Positions 1 through 9,068 of a DNA stretch of 64,000 nt are shown piece by piece. The translations under genes were made by a program, and so were the position numbers. Position 1 is the first letter of the stretch. The number at the start of each line of letters is the position of its first letter. A model generated the notes under the pieces. The model had not been told where the DNA came from and ran no database searches. It saw only the letters and a program-made list of their open reading frames with translations. This DNA is from Candidatus Pacearchaeota archaeon (GTDB taxonomy: Archaea; Nanoarchaeota; Nanoarchaeia; Pacearchaeales; GW2011-AR1): NCBI GenBank assembly GCA_002686195.1, contig NZAS01000038.1, forward strand, positions 19,460 through 83,459, written 5' to 3'.

Positions 1-1
1 C

Positions 2-328
2 GTGGAAACCACGCACCTGAAGTCGGCAAACCGCCGCCGCGAATATACCACCGGCATGATCGACGGCGGCGAACTGGAGGTGACGCTGAACTTCCGTCCC
101 GGAACGGATACGGACCAGCTCATTGAGGGCGCGCTGACTGGCGGCGATCCTCGAGCGGCCCGCTTCAACATTCCCGAACTGGGCACACTGGCGTGGACCT
201 ACGACACCACCGTTCAGGTTATCGGCTACAATAAGGGCGAAGTGACCGCAGACGGCAAGATGGAAGCCACTGTCACGATGGCCGTTAGCGGCGCTGTGAC
301 TGGCGGCGCATACGTCGAGCCTGTTTAA
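2..328 (+). CDS. Major tail tube protein, C-terminal part
   Basis: The first 108 visible residues carry a VETTHLKSANRRREYTTG stretch and a beta-rich remainder typical of siphovirus tail tube proteins (lambda gpV-like). It forms the tube of the non-contractile tail. The frame is open to the window edge, so the true start is probably upstream and the GTG at position 2 is not necessarily used. It is followed with a one-base overlap by the tail assembly chaperone, the expected order. The equivalent gene in prophage B (42016-42468) is not recognisably similar. Confidence 0.75.
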   Translation: METTHLKSANRRREYTTGMIDGGELEVTLNFRPGTDTDQLIEGALTGGDPRAARFNIPELGTLAWTYDTTVQVIGYNKGEVTADGKMEATVTMAVSGAVTGGAYVEPV

Positions 329-714
329 TGGCTAACGCGATCAAAGGCGAAACCCCGCTCGTCCTTAGCGACGGGCGGGAGTTCACCCTCGTTCTCGACA
401 TGGAAGCCCTTGTCGAAGCGGAAACGATCTACGGAAAGCCGCTTTCCAAGTTGATGGAAGACGCCATGTCAGGCTTCATGGGGGCAGCTGCCGCCATGTT
501 GCAGGGGGCCGCTGCCCGCCATCACGGGTTGAAGCGCGGCGATGCGCTCGAAATCATTCGCACCGACATGGGCGAGGTGGTTGAGGCCCTCACACGCGCA
601 AGCGAAAGCGCCTTTCCTGATGAGGTGGAGGCGGGAAACGCGCCCGCGCCCAAGCCCAAGGCAAAAAAGCCTCGTGGGAAGACCTCTGGGCGCAATGGTG
701 CGAAGCAGGGCTAG
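328..714 (+). CDS. Tail assembly chaperone (short product, G-like)
   Basis: 128 residues between the tail tube and tape measure genes, the place of lambda gpG/gpGT chaperones. The N-terminal half resembles GTA/phage tail chaperone proteins (residues TPLVLSDGREFTLVLDMEAL). The C-terminus is a Pro/Lys-rich linker (APAPKPKAKK) containing a slippery heptamer at 663-669, allowing a -1 shift into a downstream open frame. The short form ends at the TAG at 712-714. Confidence 0.75.
   Translation: MANAIKGETPLVLSDGREFTLVLDMEALVEAETIYGKPLSKLMEDAMSGFMGAAAAMLQGAAARHHGLKRGDALEIIRTDMGEVVEALTRASESAFPDEVEAGNAPAPKPKAKKPRGKTSGRNGAKQG
663..669 (+). promoter_or_regulatory. -1 ribosomal frameshift site A AAA AAG
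   Basis: The zero-frame codons GCA AAA AAG contain the canonical slippery heptamer A_AAA_AAG. After a -1 slip the next codon is GCC and the frame stays open to 953. The site lies at the end of the Pro/Lys-rich linker of the chaperone, where siphovirus tail chaperone frameshifts normally occur. Confidence 0.8.
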
Positions 715-953
715 AGCCTGACGCATTCTGGCGGGCGACCCCCCGCACCTTTGCGCTGATCGTCAGCGCACGAATGAAGGCGACGGGCGACCTCGCCACG
801 ATGATCGGTTGGAGTTCCGAGCGGTTTGCGCGGCTCCAGAAGGTCAAGTCGCTGGATGAATACCTGAAACCGGCAAAGCCAACGTCAGCAGACGAAGGCG
901 CAAGGGCTGTGCAGCGCATGTTCGCGCGCATGGCAGCGAAGCAAGGGGAATAA
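669..953 (+). CDS. Frameshift extension of tail chaperone (T-like domain)
   Basis: This 94-codon frame is open from the slippery site to TAA 951-953 and is -1 relative to the upstream chaperone gene. It begins ASWEDLWAQWCEAGLEPDAF and ends just before the tape measure ATG at 955. It has no start codon of its own near its beginning, so it is expected only as a fusion (about 208 residues in total), as with lambda gpGT. Position, frame and heptamer agree; expression is inferred. Confidence 0.75.
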   Translation, partial: ASWEDLWAQWCEAGLEPDAFWRATPRTFALIVSARMKATGDLATMIGWSSERFARLQKVKSLDEYLKPAKPTSADEGARAVQRMFARMAAKQGE

Positions 954-954
954 C

Positions 955-2970
955 ATGGCGCTAGGTGACGTTATTGCCCGCTTGGCGGTGAACCTCTCGC
1001 TTGAGACAGCAGCCTTCGAGAAGGGCGCAACCAAGTCCGAAAAGCGCATGAACCAGATGCGCCGCAAGTTCTCGGACTTCAGCAAGTCGATTGCCATTGG
1101 CGCGGCGGGCATCGGGACGGCCATTGCGGGCATCAATAAGGTCTTTGGCGACCTCGCCCAGAAGTCGAAGGAGATGGGCAACGCGGCGCAGGTCGCGGGC
1201 GAAAGCTTCGAGGACTTCCAACGCCAAGCCTACGGCGCGCGGATGGTCGGCGTCGAGTTCGACAAGCTGGGCGATATTTTCAAGGACGTTCGGGATCGCA
1301 TCGGTGACTTCGCCCAGACGGGCGGTGGGCCGATGGCCGACTTCTTCGAGAACATCGCCCCCAAGGTTGGCGTAACGGCCAAGGCTTTCGAGGGCTTGGG
1401 CGGTAGGGACTCGCTTCAGCTTTACTACGATAGCTTGAAGAAGGCGAACGTCAGCCAAGAGGATATGGTCTTCTACCTGGAGGCTATGGCTTCGGACGCC
1501 ACCAACCTGATCCCGCTGCTTGAGAATGGCGGCGCGGCTTGGGAGCGTTACGGCGATAAGGCTGCGGTTATCACCGAGGACCAGCGCGCCCAGCTTCAGC
1601 GTTACGAAGAGTCGATGGCGAAGCTGGACAACTCGCTCCAGCAGCTTGCGCTAACGCTGGTCGATAGCGGTCTGATCGACAAGTTCGCCAACTTCGCGGA
1701 GCAGCTTGCGGCTGTCACCGAAGGCTTTAGCGGCGTCTCTGTTGCGGCTAATGCTGCCGATGAGGAAATGAAGAAAACGGAGGGTGCGCGCAAGTTCGGT
1801 AGCGACCTCCGCGCCCTTAGCGACAGCATCAACGAATGGTATCTGGCGACCGATAAGGCGTTTGCCGATGCTGGCGCGGGCATTCGTAACTTCTTCGTCA
1901 GCGTGTGGGATGGCTTCAACCGATGGTGGACCGACCTGAAGGCCACGGCTGCGCAACTGGCGCAGGTGGGCAAGGATATGGTCGCGGGTCTTGTCAGCGG
2001 CATCAAGTCTGCCCCCGGCGCGGTGGGTGACGCACTTGTCGGCATCGCCTCCAGCGGGCTTGCGAAGGTCAAGAACTTCCTTGGCATCAAGTCGCCTTCG
2101 CGCGTCTTTATGGAGATCGGCGGGTATATCTCCGAGGGTCTGGCCATCGGGATCGAGGGCGGCATCGGGCGCGTCAATGCTGCGGTCGGCAAGATGACGG
2201 AAGCGGCAAAGCAGGCGGCGCGTGAAACCCAGGCCTTGCTCGACCGCCTGTTTCCTGAAGTGCGCAAGATGCTCGACTATGAGCGCGAACTGCAACTGAT
2301 CGGCAAGGCTGACCTGTCCGACGATGCGAAGACCGAAGCGCGTCTGCGTCTGGGGCGGGAGCGCGATGGGCGTCCAGTCGAAGGCGGTGGCTTCACGGTA
2401 TCGGATAGCGTCTTGAACGCGCCCAGCCTGATTAAAGGCATGGAAGAAGTGGGCGATAGTCTGAAAGGGCTTGGCGACAAGGCTAAGGTTCAGACCGTCC
2501 GCATTGCCGAGACGTTCAAGGACATGGCCGAAAGCACGCTTGCTGCGGTTGACCGGATGGCGAACGCTATCAAGGGCGGCGGCTTCCTTGATATCCTTTC
2601 CGGCGTGGTGGGTCTGGGTATTCAGCTCGGCAGCATCGGCGCATTCGGCAAGAGCATTCAGGCGAACATCAACAAGGGCATTCCCGGCTATGCGACGGGC
2701 ACCCGCAACCATCCCGGCGGTCTGGCAATCGTCGGTGAGCGCGGGCCGGAGCTAGTGAGTATGCCGCGCGGATCGTCGGTGTTCACCAATAGCGAGAGCC
2801 GCGCGATGATGGGCGGTCGTGGCGGCAACACCTACAACTTCAGCGGCAACCTTCTGACGCCGGAGTTCTGGGACCGGATTAACGCTGGCGATATGGCTGC
2901 TGCGCAAGGCGGCGCGCAAGCTGCGGCCCAGAACTCTCGCTTTGCTGCTTCACGGAGTTTGCGCCGATGA
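955..2970 (+). CDS. Tail tape measure protein
   Basis: 671 residues, following the tail chaperone, with Ala/Gly-rich helical and hydrophobic segments typical of tape measure proteins, which set tail length and take part in DNA ejection. The GGGxxxG-type region GYATGTRNHPGGLAIVGERG near residue 580-600 is a common tape measure C-terminal motif. The last ~50 residues (GGNTYNFSGNLLTPEFW...) match the B tape measure almost exactly, while the rest does not. The ATG at 955 is preceded by AAGGGGA. It overlaps the next gene by ATGA. Confidence 0.9.
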   Translation: MALGDVIARLAVNLSLETAAFEKGATKSEKRMNQMRRKFSDFSKSIAIGAAGIGTAIAGINKVFGDLAQKSKEMGNAAQVAGESFEDFQRQAYGARMVGVEFDKLGDIFKDVRDRIGDFAQTGGGPMADFFENIAPKVGVTAKAFEGLGGRDSLQLYYDSLKKANVSQEDMVFYLEAMASDATNLIPLLENGGAAWERYGDKAAVITEDQRAQLQRYEESMAKLDNSLQQLALTLVDSGLIDKFANFAEQLAAVTEGFSGVSVAANAADEEMKKTEGARKFGSDLRALSDSINEWYLATDKAFADAGAGIRNFFVSVWDGFNRWWTDLKATAAQLAQVGKDMVAGLVSGIKSAPGAVGDALVGIASSGLAKVKNFLGIKSPSRVFMEIGGYISEGLAIGIEGGIGRVNAAVGKMTEAAKQAARETQALLDRLFPEVRKMLDYERELQLIGKADLSDDAKTEARLRLGRERDGRPVEGGGFTVSDSVLNAPSLIKGMEEVGDSLKGLGDKAKVQTVRIAETFKDMAESTLAAVDRMANAIKGGGFLDILSGVVGLGIQLGSIGAFGKSIQANINKGIPGYATGTRNHPGGLAIVGERGPELVSMPRGSSVFTNSESRAMMGGRGGNTYNFSGNLLTPEFWDRINAGDMAAAQGGAQAAAQNSRFAASRSLRR

Positions 2971-3536
2971 TTGAGCTTCCTACCGGCGTAGTGCCGAGCG
3001 AAATGGAAGTGCTGGCGCTCGACCAAGGGAGCGTTGTGCGTGGGGCTTCCTCGCTTCGTATCGACCGCCCCGGCAACCGCTACGCAATCGGCTTCACGTT
3101 CCCGCCTAGCGCCAAGCCCAAGCTTGCAAGGATCGTTCGGGCAAAGCGGCAGGGCATCCGTGTTTATCTGCCGCTGAAAGTGCCGCAGGGGTCGCCGGGA
3201 ACGCCTGTGGTCGATGGCGCGGGCCAGTCGGGCACCTCGCTTGACGTTCGCGGCTTCACGCCGGGGTATTTCGCTAAGGAAGACTACTGGCTGACGATCA
3301 TAGACGCCAGCGGCAACGGCTATCTGCATCAAGTTGTCGAGACGGTGGGCGCGGACGGGACCGGAGCGGCAACCCTTAGCATCGAGCCGCCTCTGCGTGC
3401 CCCGTTCGCTGATGGTGCGACTATCGAGTTCGCCAAGCCCTACATCGAGGGTTTCATCGACGGTGAGAACTGGGGCTGGAACACGCCGACTAACTGGCTG
3501 GTGTCGATTGGCTTGGTGGTGGAGGAATACGAGTGA
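2967..3536 (+). CDS. Minor tail protein (distal tail-like)
   Basis: 189 residues, coupled to the tape measure stop by ATGA. Position between tape measure and the hub genes suggests a distal tail or tail-tip component. Near-identical to 46536-47105 of prophage B. Contains the conserved stretch YIEGFIDGENWGWNTPTNW near the C-terminus. No catalytic motif was recognised. Confidence 0.7.
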   Translation: MIELPTGVVPSEMEVLALDQGSVVRGASSLRIDRPGNRYAIGFTFPPSAKPKLARIVRAKRQGIRVYLPLKVPQGSPGTPVVDGAGQSGTSLDVRGFTPGYFAKEDYWLTIIDASGNGYLHQVVETVGADGTGAATLSIEPPLRAPFADGATIEFAKPYIEGFIDGENWGWNTPTNWLVSIGLVVEEYE

Positions 3537-4147
3537 GCCGCGTTGCCCTAACCGGCCTCCTGACAATCGAGCTGCCCGAAGCAACCCTGCGCTTCACCGA
3601 TGGCGGCTTCATCGAATACAACGGCGAAACCTACCGCGCCAAGGATGACACCTTCGGCACGATCCAGTCGGTGCAGCCGCTATCCGAAGGCGTGGGCGAT
3701 AGCGTCCCTGCCCTGTCGATCACGATGCTACCGCCCGATACAAGCGCAGTCGCAGACCTGACCAAGCCGGGACACCAAACCTCGCAAGTGCAATTTGTGC
3801 TGGCGGAATACGATGTTGACGCGGGCACGATCAATTCGGCGGATGTATTGTTTACCGGACAGATCGACCAAAGCGTTCTGACGGTCGGCAAGGGCAAGCG
3901 CGAACTGGCGATGTCGGTTGTGAGCCTCGCTGAGCGGCTTTTCGAGGGCAACACCGGCAACTCGCTCAATCCTACGTTCCACAAGTCGGTGTGGCCTGGA
4001 GAAACGGGCCACGACAACGCAACGGGCCTTGCTGTTCCGGTTGCATGGGGCGTCGAGCGTCCCGGCGCGGGCACTCGCACATCGGGAAGCGGAAGCGGAC
4101 CTGCGGGGCGCGAAGGCTTCGGCACCTACAGATACGATTACCGCTGA
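3533..4147 (+). CDS. Tail hub/baseplate protein (DUF2163-like position)
   Basis: 204 residues starting at GTG 3533, overlapping the previous stop by GTGA. Predominantly beta, with FTGQIDQSVLTVGKGKREL and a Gly/Ser-rich C-terminus. In GTA-type and HK97-type tails this position holds a hub protein that precedes an NlpC/P60-like peptidase, as here. Closely related to 47771-48388 of B, where the two copies differ mainly in the Gly-rich C-terminus. The family name is tentative. Confidence 0.6.
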   Translation: MSRVALTGLLTIELPEATLRFTDGGFIEYNGETYRAKDDTFGTIQSVQPLSEGVGDSVPALSITMLPPDTSAVADLTKPGHQTSQVQFVLAEYDVDAGTINSADVLFTGQIDQSVLTVGKGKRELAMSVVSLAERLFEGNTGNSLNPTFHKSVWPGETGHDNATGLAVPVAWGVERPGAGTRTSGSGSGPAGREGFGTYRYDYR

Positions 4148-4148
4148 T

Positions 4149-4574
4149 ATGAAAAAGCTACCGGAACTTGAGCGCCGCAGGATTGCAACGGAAAAGACCC
4201 TTGCCCGCTATCGGCACAAGGAGTTCGATTGGTCGAAGGGTATCACCTGCGTTCACCTCGCGCGTTTTCACCTGCGCAACATGGGGCACAAGGTCGAGAC
4301 GTTGCCGCGCTTCCGTAGCGCACTGGGGGCCAAGCGGGCGCTTAGTGGGAAAGGCTATGGCAGTCTCGGGCGGCTGATGGACCGGATGCTCCCGCCGATT
4401 GCGCCTGCGCAGATGATGCTTGGGGATCTCGCGATGGTCCCCGGCGAGCAAGGGCTGGATGCACTGTTCGTCTGCGCTGGCCCGCTGAAGCTGTTTGGCT
4501 GGCGGGAGGACGAACCGAAGCTGGTCATCCTCGACGTGTCTTTGGACGAACTCACCGCGAGCTGGAGGGTGTAA
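4149..4574 (+). CDS. NlpC/P60-like tail hub peptidase (DUF6950-type)
   Basis: 141 residues from ATG 4149, one base after the previous stop; longer in-frame starts would lie inside the upstream gene. The segment FDWSKGITCVHLARFHLRNMG fits the DUF6950/NlpC-like pattern in which a Cys after an aromatic-rich strand begins the helix carrying the nucleophile. Such proteins are thought to process peptidoglycan during ejection. The order hub, peptidase, tail tip matches gene transfer agents. Near-identical to 48390-48815. Confidence 0.6.
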   Translation: MKKLPELERRRIATEKTLARYRHKEFDWSKGITCVHLARFHLRNMGHKVETLPRFRSALGAKRALSGKGYGSLGRLMDRMLPPIAPAQMMLGDLAMVPGEQGLDALFVCAGPLKLFGWREDEPKLVILDVSLDELTASWRV

Positions 4575-4575
4575 T

Positions 4576-6531
4576 TTGGCCAAAGCAGTCAAGACCATAG
4601 GGACGGTGGTCGGAACGATCGCGACCATCGCGTCATTCATTCCCGGTCCGCACCAGCCTTTCGCGATTGCAGCGTCTCGCATCGCTGCTGTTGCGGTCAC
4701 GGCGGCAACGGTTGCGGAGGGCCTTACGGCCAAGCCGCCTCCCGCGCGGGGAAGTGTAACCCAAGTCCTGATCGCGCCGGATGCGCCGCAACCTTACGTC
4801 ATGGGTGAGGGTTATTTTGCGGGCGTTCTGCGCCATGATGTCGGGTATGGCGCGACGCTCAAAAAAGTGCCCAATCCCTATCGGTTCATGCCGGTGGTGT
4901 ATTCGGGCGGCGGGCCGGTTCAAAGCATCTCGCCCCGGTTCGATTTCGAGACAATTCCAAGCTGGTATAACGGCTTCCTCTACACCGACACCCAGTTAGG
5001 CGCTTGCCCCGAAGCTGATGCGCTGTCGCCTCAATGGGCGGGGGCTACGGGGTGGAGTTCGTCCTCCAAGCTATCCGGCCAAGCCGCGATTGGATGGAGC
5101 GCGCTTTTCGATAAGGACGGCAAGCGTTTCGCGGGCGTCGATCTACGCAGCTCTATCGGTGCGTATGGCCAGTGGGTGAAGGTCTATGACCCGCGCAAGG
5201 ACAGCACGTTCCCCGGCGGTTCTGGCTCGCACCGACTGGGTGACGAAACCACCTACGAATACAGCGCCAACCCTGCCCTGCACGCGGGCACGTATGCTTA
5301 TGGCCGCTATCAAAACGGCAAGCGCACGATGGGCATGGGGCTGGCGGCGGATGCTGTCGATTGGGCCGTTATCGCCGCTTGGGCGAATGTCTGCGAAGCG
5401 AACGGTTGGGAAAACTTCTTCGGCGTAGTTTACGAGCCGGGCGACCGCTGGGCGAACCTGAAGGATATTTGCTTCGCTGGCGGGGCTGAGCCGGTTGCAT
5501 TGGGGCAGCTAACCTTCCGCTATCGCGCGCCCACTGTCGCGCTCGATACGATCACCGAAGCGGACCTTACGGATGACGATCAAAGCGTGATGGCGATGCA
5601 GTCCTTCCGCGACCGCATCAACACCGGCATTCCGAAGTATCGCAGCCCTGCCCACAATTGGGAAATGGTCGATGCGGAGCCGGTGGTCAACTCCACCTTC
5701 CTGACCGAAGACGGCGAGGAAAAGCGCGAAACGTGGCCCTGCAACTTCGTCACCGACGAGGACCAGGCATCGCAGCTTGTGGCCTACCATATCTGGGACA
5801 GCCGCGAACTGGCCCCCATCTCGCTGGTCTGTATGCCGCGACTGCGCGCCTACCGCCCCGGCGAATGTCTGCACCTCGACCTGCCGGAACTGGGGCTGGA
5901 CACGACAGCAATCATCTTGCGGCGCGAACTCGATCCGGCGACCATGAAGGTGAAGCTGGAACTGATGGGGGAAACGAGCGCAAAGCACGCTTACTGCTTG
6001 GGCCTTACCGGCACGGCACCGCCTACGCCTGCAATCGGGCAGACAGCGCAAGAGCGGGACGAACTCGCTTCCGCTGCCGCCGATCCGGCAGGTCTTGGGA
6101 CGCTTAAGCTATCGAGCAGCTACACGCGCGGCCTCGCTGGTAACATCACGCAGATCCACGATGGCACCGGGACGGGCACGGTAACGGTCACGATACCCGA
6201 CCACACCCGCGTATATGCGGACGGCACCGAGGCGTCCGTGACTGGCGGCGACTTCACGCTGAACGAAACAACCAGCTATCTCCTGTCCTATGATGACCCC
6301 GACTTCGCAGGTGGCGAGTTGGGTGTGGACTTTTCGCTGGTTGAGATCACTCCCGGCACGGGCGGGCAGACTGGCGGCGATGCGGATTTCAGCGCAGCCA
6401 ATCCGAACCGCCATTACCTCGCTAGCATCAGTACGGTGAACGAGGCTGGCGAAGGCGGCGGCGCAGGCGGCTCGTCGCCTCCCGGCGGCGGGGGCTGGGA
6501 CAATGACGATCCCGGCGGCGACATACCCTAA
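4576..6531 (+). CDS. Tail tip attachment protein J-like
   Basis: About 651 residues. A TTG start at 4576 is chosen because GGAGG at 4564-4568 is correctly spaced and the upstream gene stops at 4574; an ATG 27 codons earlier lies inside that gene. The start choice is conserved in B (48817). The N-terminus is a hydrophobic helical segment (GTVVGTIATIASFIPG), the middle has hub-like beta domains, and the C-terminus is Gly/Pro-rich ending DNDDPGGDIP. It is expected to form the tail tip and link to host recognition proteins. Confidence 0.8.
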   Translation: MAKAVKTIGTVVGTIATIASFIPGPHQPFAIAASRIAAVAVTAATVAEGLTAKPPPARGSVTQVLIAPDAPQPYVMGEGYFAGVLRHDVGYGATLKKVPNPYRFMPVVYSGGGPVQSISPRFDFETIPSWYNGFLYTDTQLGACPEADALSPQWAGATGWSSSSKLSGQAAIGWSALFDKDGKRFAGVDLRSSIGAYGQWVKVYDPRKDSTFPGGSGSHRLGDETTYEYSANPALHAGTYAYGRYQNGKRTMGMGLAADAVDWAVIAAWANVCEANGWENFFGVVYEPGDRWANLKDICFAGGAEPVALGQLTFRYRAPTVALDTITEADLTDDDQSVMAMQSFRDRINTGIPKYRSPAHNWEMVDAEPVVNSTFLTEDGEEKRETWPCNFVTDEDQASQLVAYHIWDSRELAPISLVCMPRLRAYRPGECLHLDLPELGLDTTAIILRRELDPATMKVKLELMGETSAKHAYCLGLTGTAPPTPAIGQTAQERDELASAAADPAGLGTLKLSSSYTRGLAGNITQIHDGTGTGTVTVTIPDHTRVYADGTEASVTGGDFTLNETTSYLLSYDDPDFAGGELGVDFSLVEITPGTGGQTGGDADFSAANPNRHYLASISTVNEAGEGGGAGGSSPPGGGGWDNDDPGGDIP

Positions 6532-6545
6532 GAAGGAAAACACAA

Positions 6546-6944
6546 ATGACCCAGCATGGTGACTGGCTGCGCTCGCTTGCGTCAGCCGGAAAGGGCGGCG
6601 TTGAACTTCCGCCGATTGACCGGGGCTTGCCCTACGAGCTTGTCCTGAACGTCCCGATTGATGTCAGTTCGGACGCATTCAGCGCATCGCTGCGCGTTTC
6701 GCCTGACGCTTCCGGCAGTACCCTTGCAGACTTCTCGGTTTCGGTTGGTTCGTGGGACGGGACTTACACGCCAGTCACGCTCAGCCTCACCGACACGCAG
6801 GTCAATGCGCTCCCTTCGGATGGCGACGCAGACGGGCAGGTCGAGCTTGTGATGGACGTTCTGCGCGATCCCAGCGGCAGCGCCATCGAATACCGCTTTC
6901 TGGGCGGAAATATCTACGTGAACGGGAAGGTGACCAATGCCTAG
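6546..6944 (+). CDS. Tail-tip associated beta-sandwich protein
   Basis: 132 residues with RBS GAAGGA before ATG 6546. The sequence LRVSPDASGSTLADFSVSVG followed by Thr-rich strands suggests an Ig-like or BppU-like beta domain that could connect the tail tip to the receptor-binding protein encoded next, whose start it overlaps by 8 bases. Near-identical to 50781-51179 in B. Function inferred from fold appearance and position. Confidence 0.55.
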   Translation: MTQHGDWLRSLASAGKGGVELPPIDRGLPYELVLNVPIDVSSDAFSASLRVSPDASGSTLADFSVSVGSWDGTYTPVTLSLTDTQVNALPSDGDADGQVELVMDVLRDPSGSAIEYRFLGGNIYVNGKVTNA

Positions 6945-9066
6945 CATTCAACTGGTTATGGACGCCAACGAGCGAGTCATCGGGCTTGGCGACGATACGG
7001 CTGAGGCTGCCCGCCAAGCAGTGAGGGCAGAAGCGGAAGCCGACCGCGCAGAAGCGCAGGCAGACCTTGCTGCAACGCACGCGAACACGGCGGGGAATTA
7101 TGCCGAGACGGCACGCTCCCTTGTCGGTGGTGCTGTTTATGAGGACACGACTGCGGGCCTCGCCGCCACTGTAGACGGCGAGTTTTTCGTAGTCGCGAAC
7201 GACACCGAACACGCCCTGTATCGCAACGATAGCAGCTCGGCGGTTTTCGTGCGCGACCTCGCACCCGACAATTACGTCACGCCGGAAATGTTTGGCGAGG
7301 TCGGCGCGGGCGCAGACGACAACGCGCTTTTCACCGCAGCGGTTGCAAGCGGGAAGCCCGTACGCGCGATGGGTAGCACCTACCAGCTAAACCCGATGGA
7401 GTTCACCAGCGCGGTGGACATTGAGTTTGGTTCGCAGACCGAAATCCAGAACCTACAGGCTTCCGGTCCGAAGAAAGCGACGATTACCGTCAAGGGCGGG
7501 GTCACAGGGCCGCTGGTCACGGTTTCGTCCTTCGATCTCATCAATGCGGGCGGCACCGTAACCGCACTAACCATTGGCCAGCTTTCGCGCATCATCAATG
7601 TTGCCGATGCAAGCAGCTTTGCGGCGGGCGATGTTGTGCGTATTTCGGAGAACGACCCGGCCACCACTTCGACCAGGAAGGGGACTGCTGGCGCGGAAAC
7701 GCAGGACCGCAACTATCGCGAGTTCGCAACGATTGACTCCATCGCCGGTAACAAGATCACGCTGCGCGAGTTTGTCCGGTGGCCCTACACTGCGGCAAAG
7801 TCGCTCAAGGTGCAGAAGGTCAACTTTGTCGAGAACCCGCGCATTGTCGGCGGCAAGTGGACCGGTGGCATTGGGGGCGGCGGCGCGCTGGCTTTCGAGT
7901 TCTGCCGCCACGGCAAGCTGTGTGATGACATTCACGTCGAAGGCAATTCCGAGGCTGACCGCTTCGGCGGCGCATCCGTCACTGTCCGCGACTGCTGGGA
8001 AGTCGAGCGCGGTTCGATCTACGCCAAGTGGTGCCTTTTCACCGCCCTGACCGAGCGCAATCAGGCGAGCATATTTGGTCGCATTCGCGGCAAGCGGACG
8101 CAGAACGGCGGCTCGATCCAGAGTGGTGATATTCTCTCCAATTTCGCAGAGATCGTGCAGGACGCCCCCGGCGACGACAATGGCGACGGTATCGGCGTTT
8201 CCAACGGGTTCCGGGGGAACACGGTCGGCTCGTTCATTATGTCGGGTGCGAATTGCTACGGAATGTGGCTGCGCCAAGGCTGCGACGACAACACTTTCGT
8301 TTCGTTCACCAGCATCAACGGCATCACGCTCGGCATTCAGGTCTACGGCAACCGTAACACCTTCAGCAACGTCCACATTCGCGGCCATGCTTCGGGCGGC
8401 CTTCTGCTCGCTGGCGACGACAACCAAGCGCACGTTGACATCGAGGTGCAGGGACAGGCGGTCGGGCTTGGGCCGAGCAGCAGAGGCAATCGCGTCACAG
8501 GGCGCGCGATTTCTACCGGTGTGGGGGTAACGTCTTTCGACCTCACAGTCTCGACTGGCGTTACCGACAGCTACGTGGACATCCAATCCGGGCCGCGCGG
8601 CATCAGTTATGCGGCGGGAGTGCTTCCGCACGCCAGCAACACCTTCTTCCTTCGCGGCCCGAATCCGCATGTCGTCAACACGCTCCGAACCGACCGAGGG
8701 TATCAATGGTCTGGATATGTGACTGTTACCGGCGGGGCCAAGATACTTGAGGTGCCCGAGCGCAAACCGGATGGCACATGGGGCACCAACGGGCTTTACG
8801 AAATCCAGCCTACGGCGGGCGATGCCGCCAATGTTTATCGCATCCGCCTGCAATTGTCGTCCACGCTGGCCGATGTGCGAAGCGAGTACGAGGTTATCTC
8901 TCGGCAGGGTGCGTTCACCATCCGCACAATCCATGAAGGTGCCGGGACTTACGCGGCCTTCGCGCCGAAACTGCGGGCAGCGACCGGCACCAGCGGGCCG
9001 ACGCTTGAGATTTACCGAACCGAGACGGGGGCTGCTCCCACCATCGTTTACGTCGAGAAGTATTAA
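6937..9066 (+). CDS. Tailspike with parallel beta-helix (pectate-lyase-like)
   Basis: 709 residues. Residues 1-27 (MPSIQLVMDANERVIGLGDD...) match the fibre of prophage B and form the anchor; an Ala/Glu-rich coiled coil follows (about 22-60). Residues ~100-520 have a TPEMFGEVGAGADDNALF entry motif and repeated Asn/Gly turns typical of right-handed beta-helix tailspikes that bind or cut surface polysaccharide. The C-terminal ~150 residues look like a trimerisation or carbohydrate-binding domain. Catalytic residues cannot be assigned by eye. Confidence 0.8.
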   Translation: MPSIQLVMDANERVIGLGDDTAEAARQAVRAEAEADRAEAQADLAATHANTAGNYAETARSLVGGAVYEDTTAGLAATVDGEFFVVANDTEHALYRNDSSSAVFVRDLAPDNYVTPEMFGEVGAGADDNALFTAAVASGKPVRAMGSTYQLNPMEFTSAVDIEFGSQTEIQNLQASGPKKATITVKGGVTGPLVTVSSFDLINAGGTVTALTIGQLSRIINVADASSFAAGDVVRISENDPATTSTRKGTAGAETQDRNYREFATIDSIAGNKITLREFVRWPYTAAKSLKVQKVNFVENPRIVGGKWTGGIGGGGALAFEFCRHGKLCDDIHVEGNSEADRFGGASVTVRDCWEVERGSIYAKWCLFTALTERNQASIFGRIRGKRTQNGGSIQSGDILSNFAEIVQDAPGDDNGDGIGVSNGFRGNTVGSFIMSGANCYGMWLRQGCDDNTFVSFTSINGITLGIQVYGNRNTFSNVHIRGHASGGLLLAGDDNQAHVDIEVQGQAVGLGPSSRGNRVTGRAISTGVGVTSFDLTVSTGVTDSYVDIQSGPRGISYAAGVLPHASNTFFLRGPNPHVVNTLRTDRGYQWSGYVTVTGGAKILEVPERKPDGTWGTNGLYEIQPTAGDAANVYRIRLQLSSTLADVRSEYEVISRQGAFTIRTIHEGAGTYAAFAPKLRAATGTSGPTLEIYRTETGAAPTIVYVEKY

Positions 9067-9068
9067 GC

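Noticed and set aside
7567..8934. 455-codon leftward open frame opposite the tailspike
   Set aside because: Antisense shadow in GC-rich DNA; no RBS, unnatural composition, and the plus-strand tailspike is clear.
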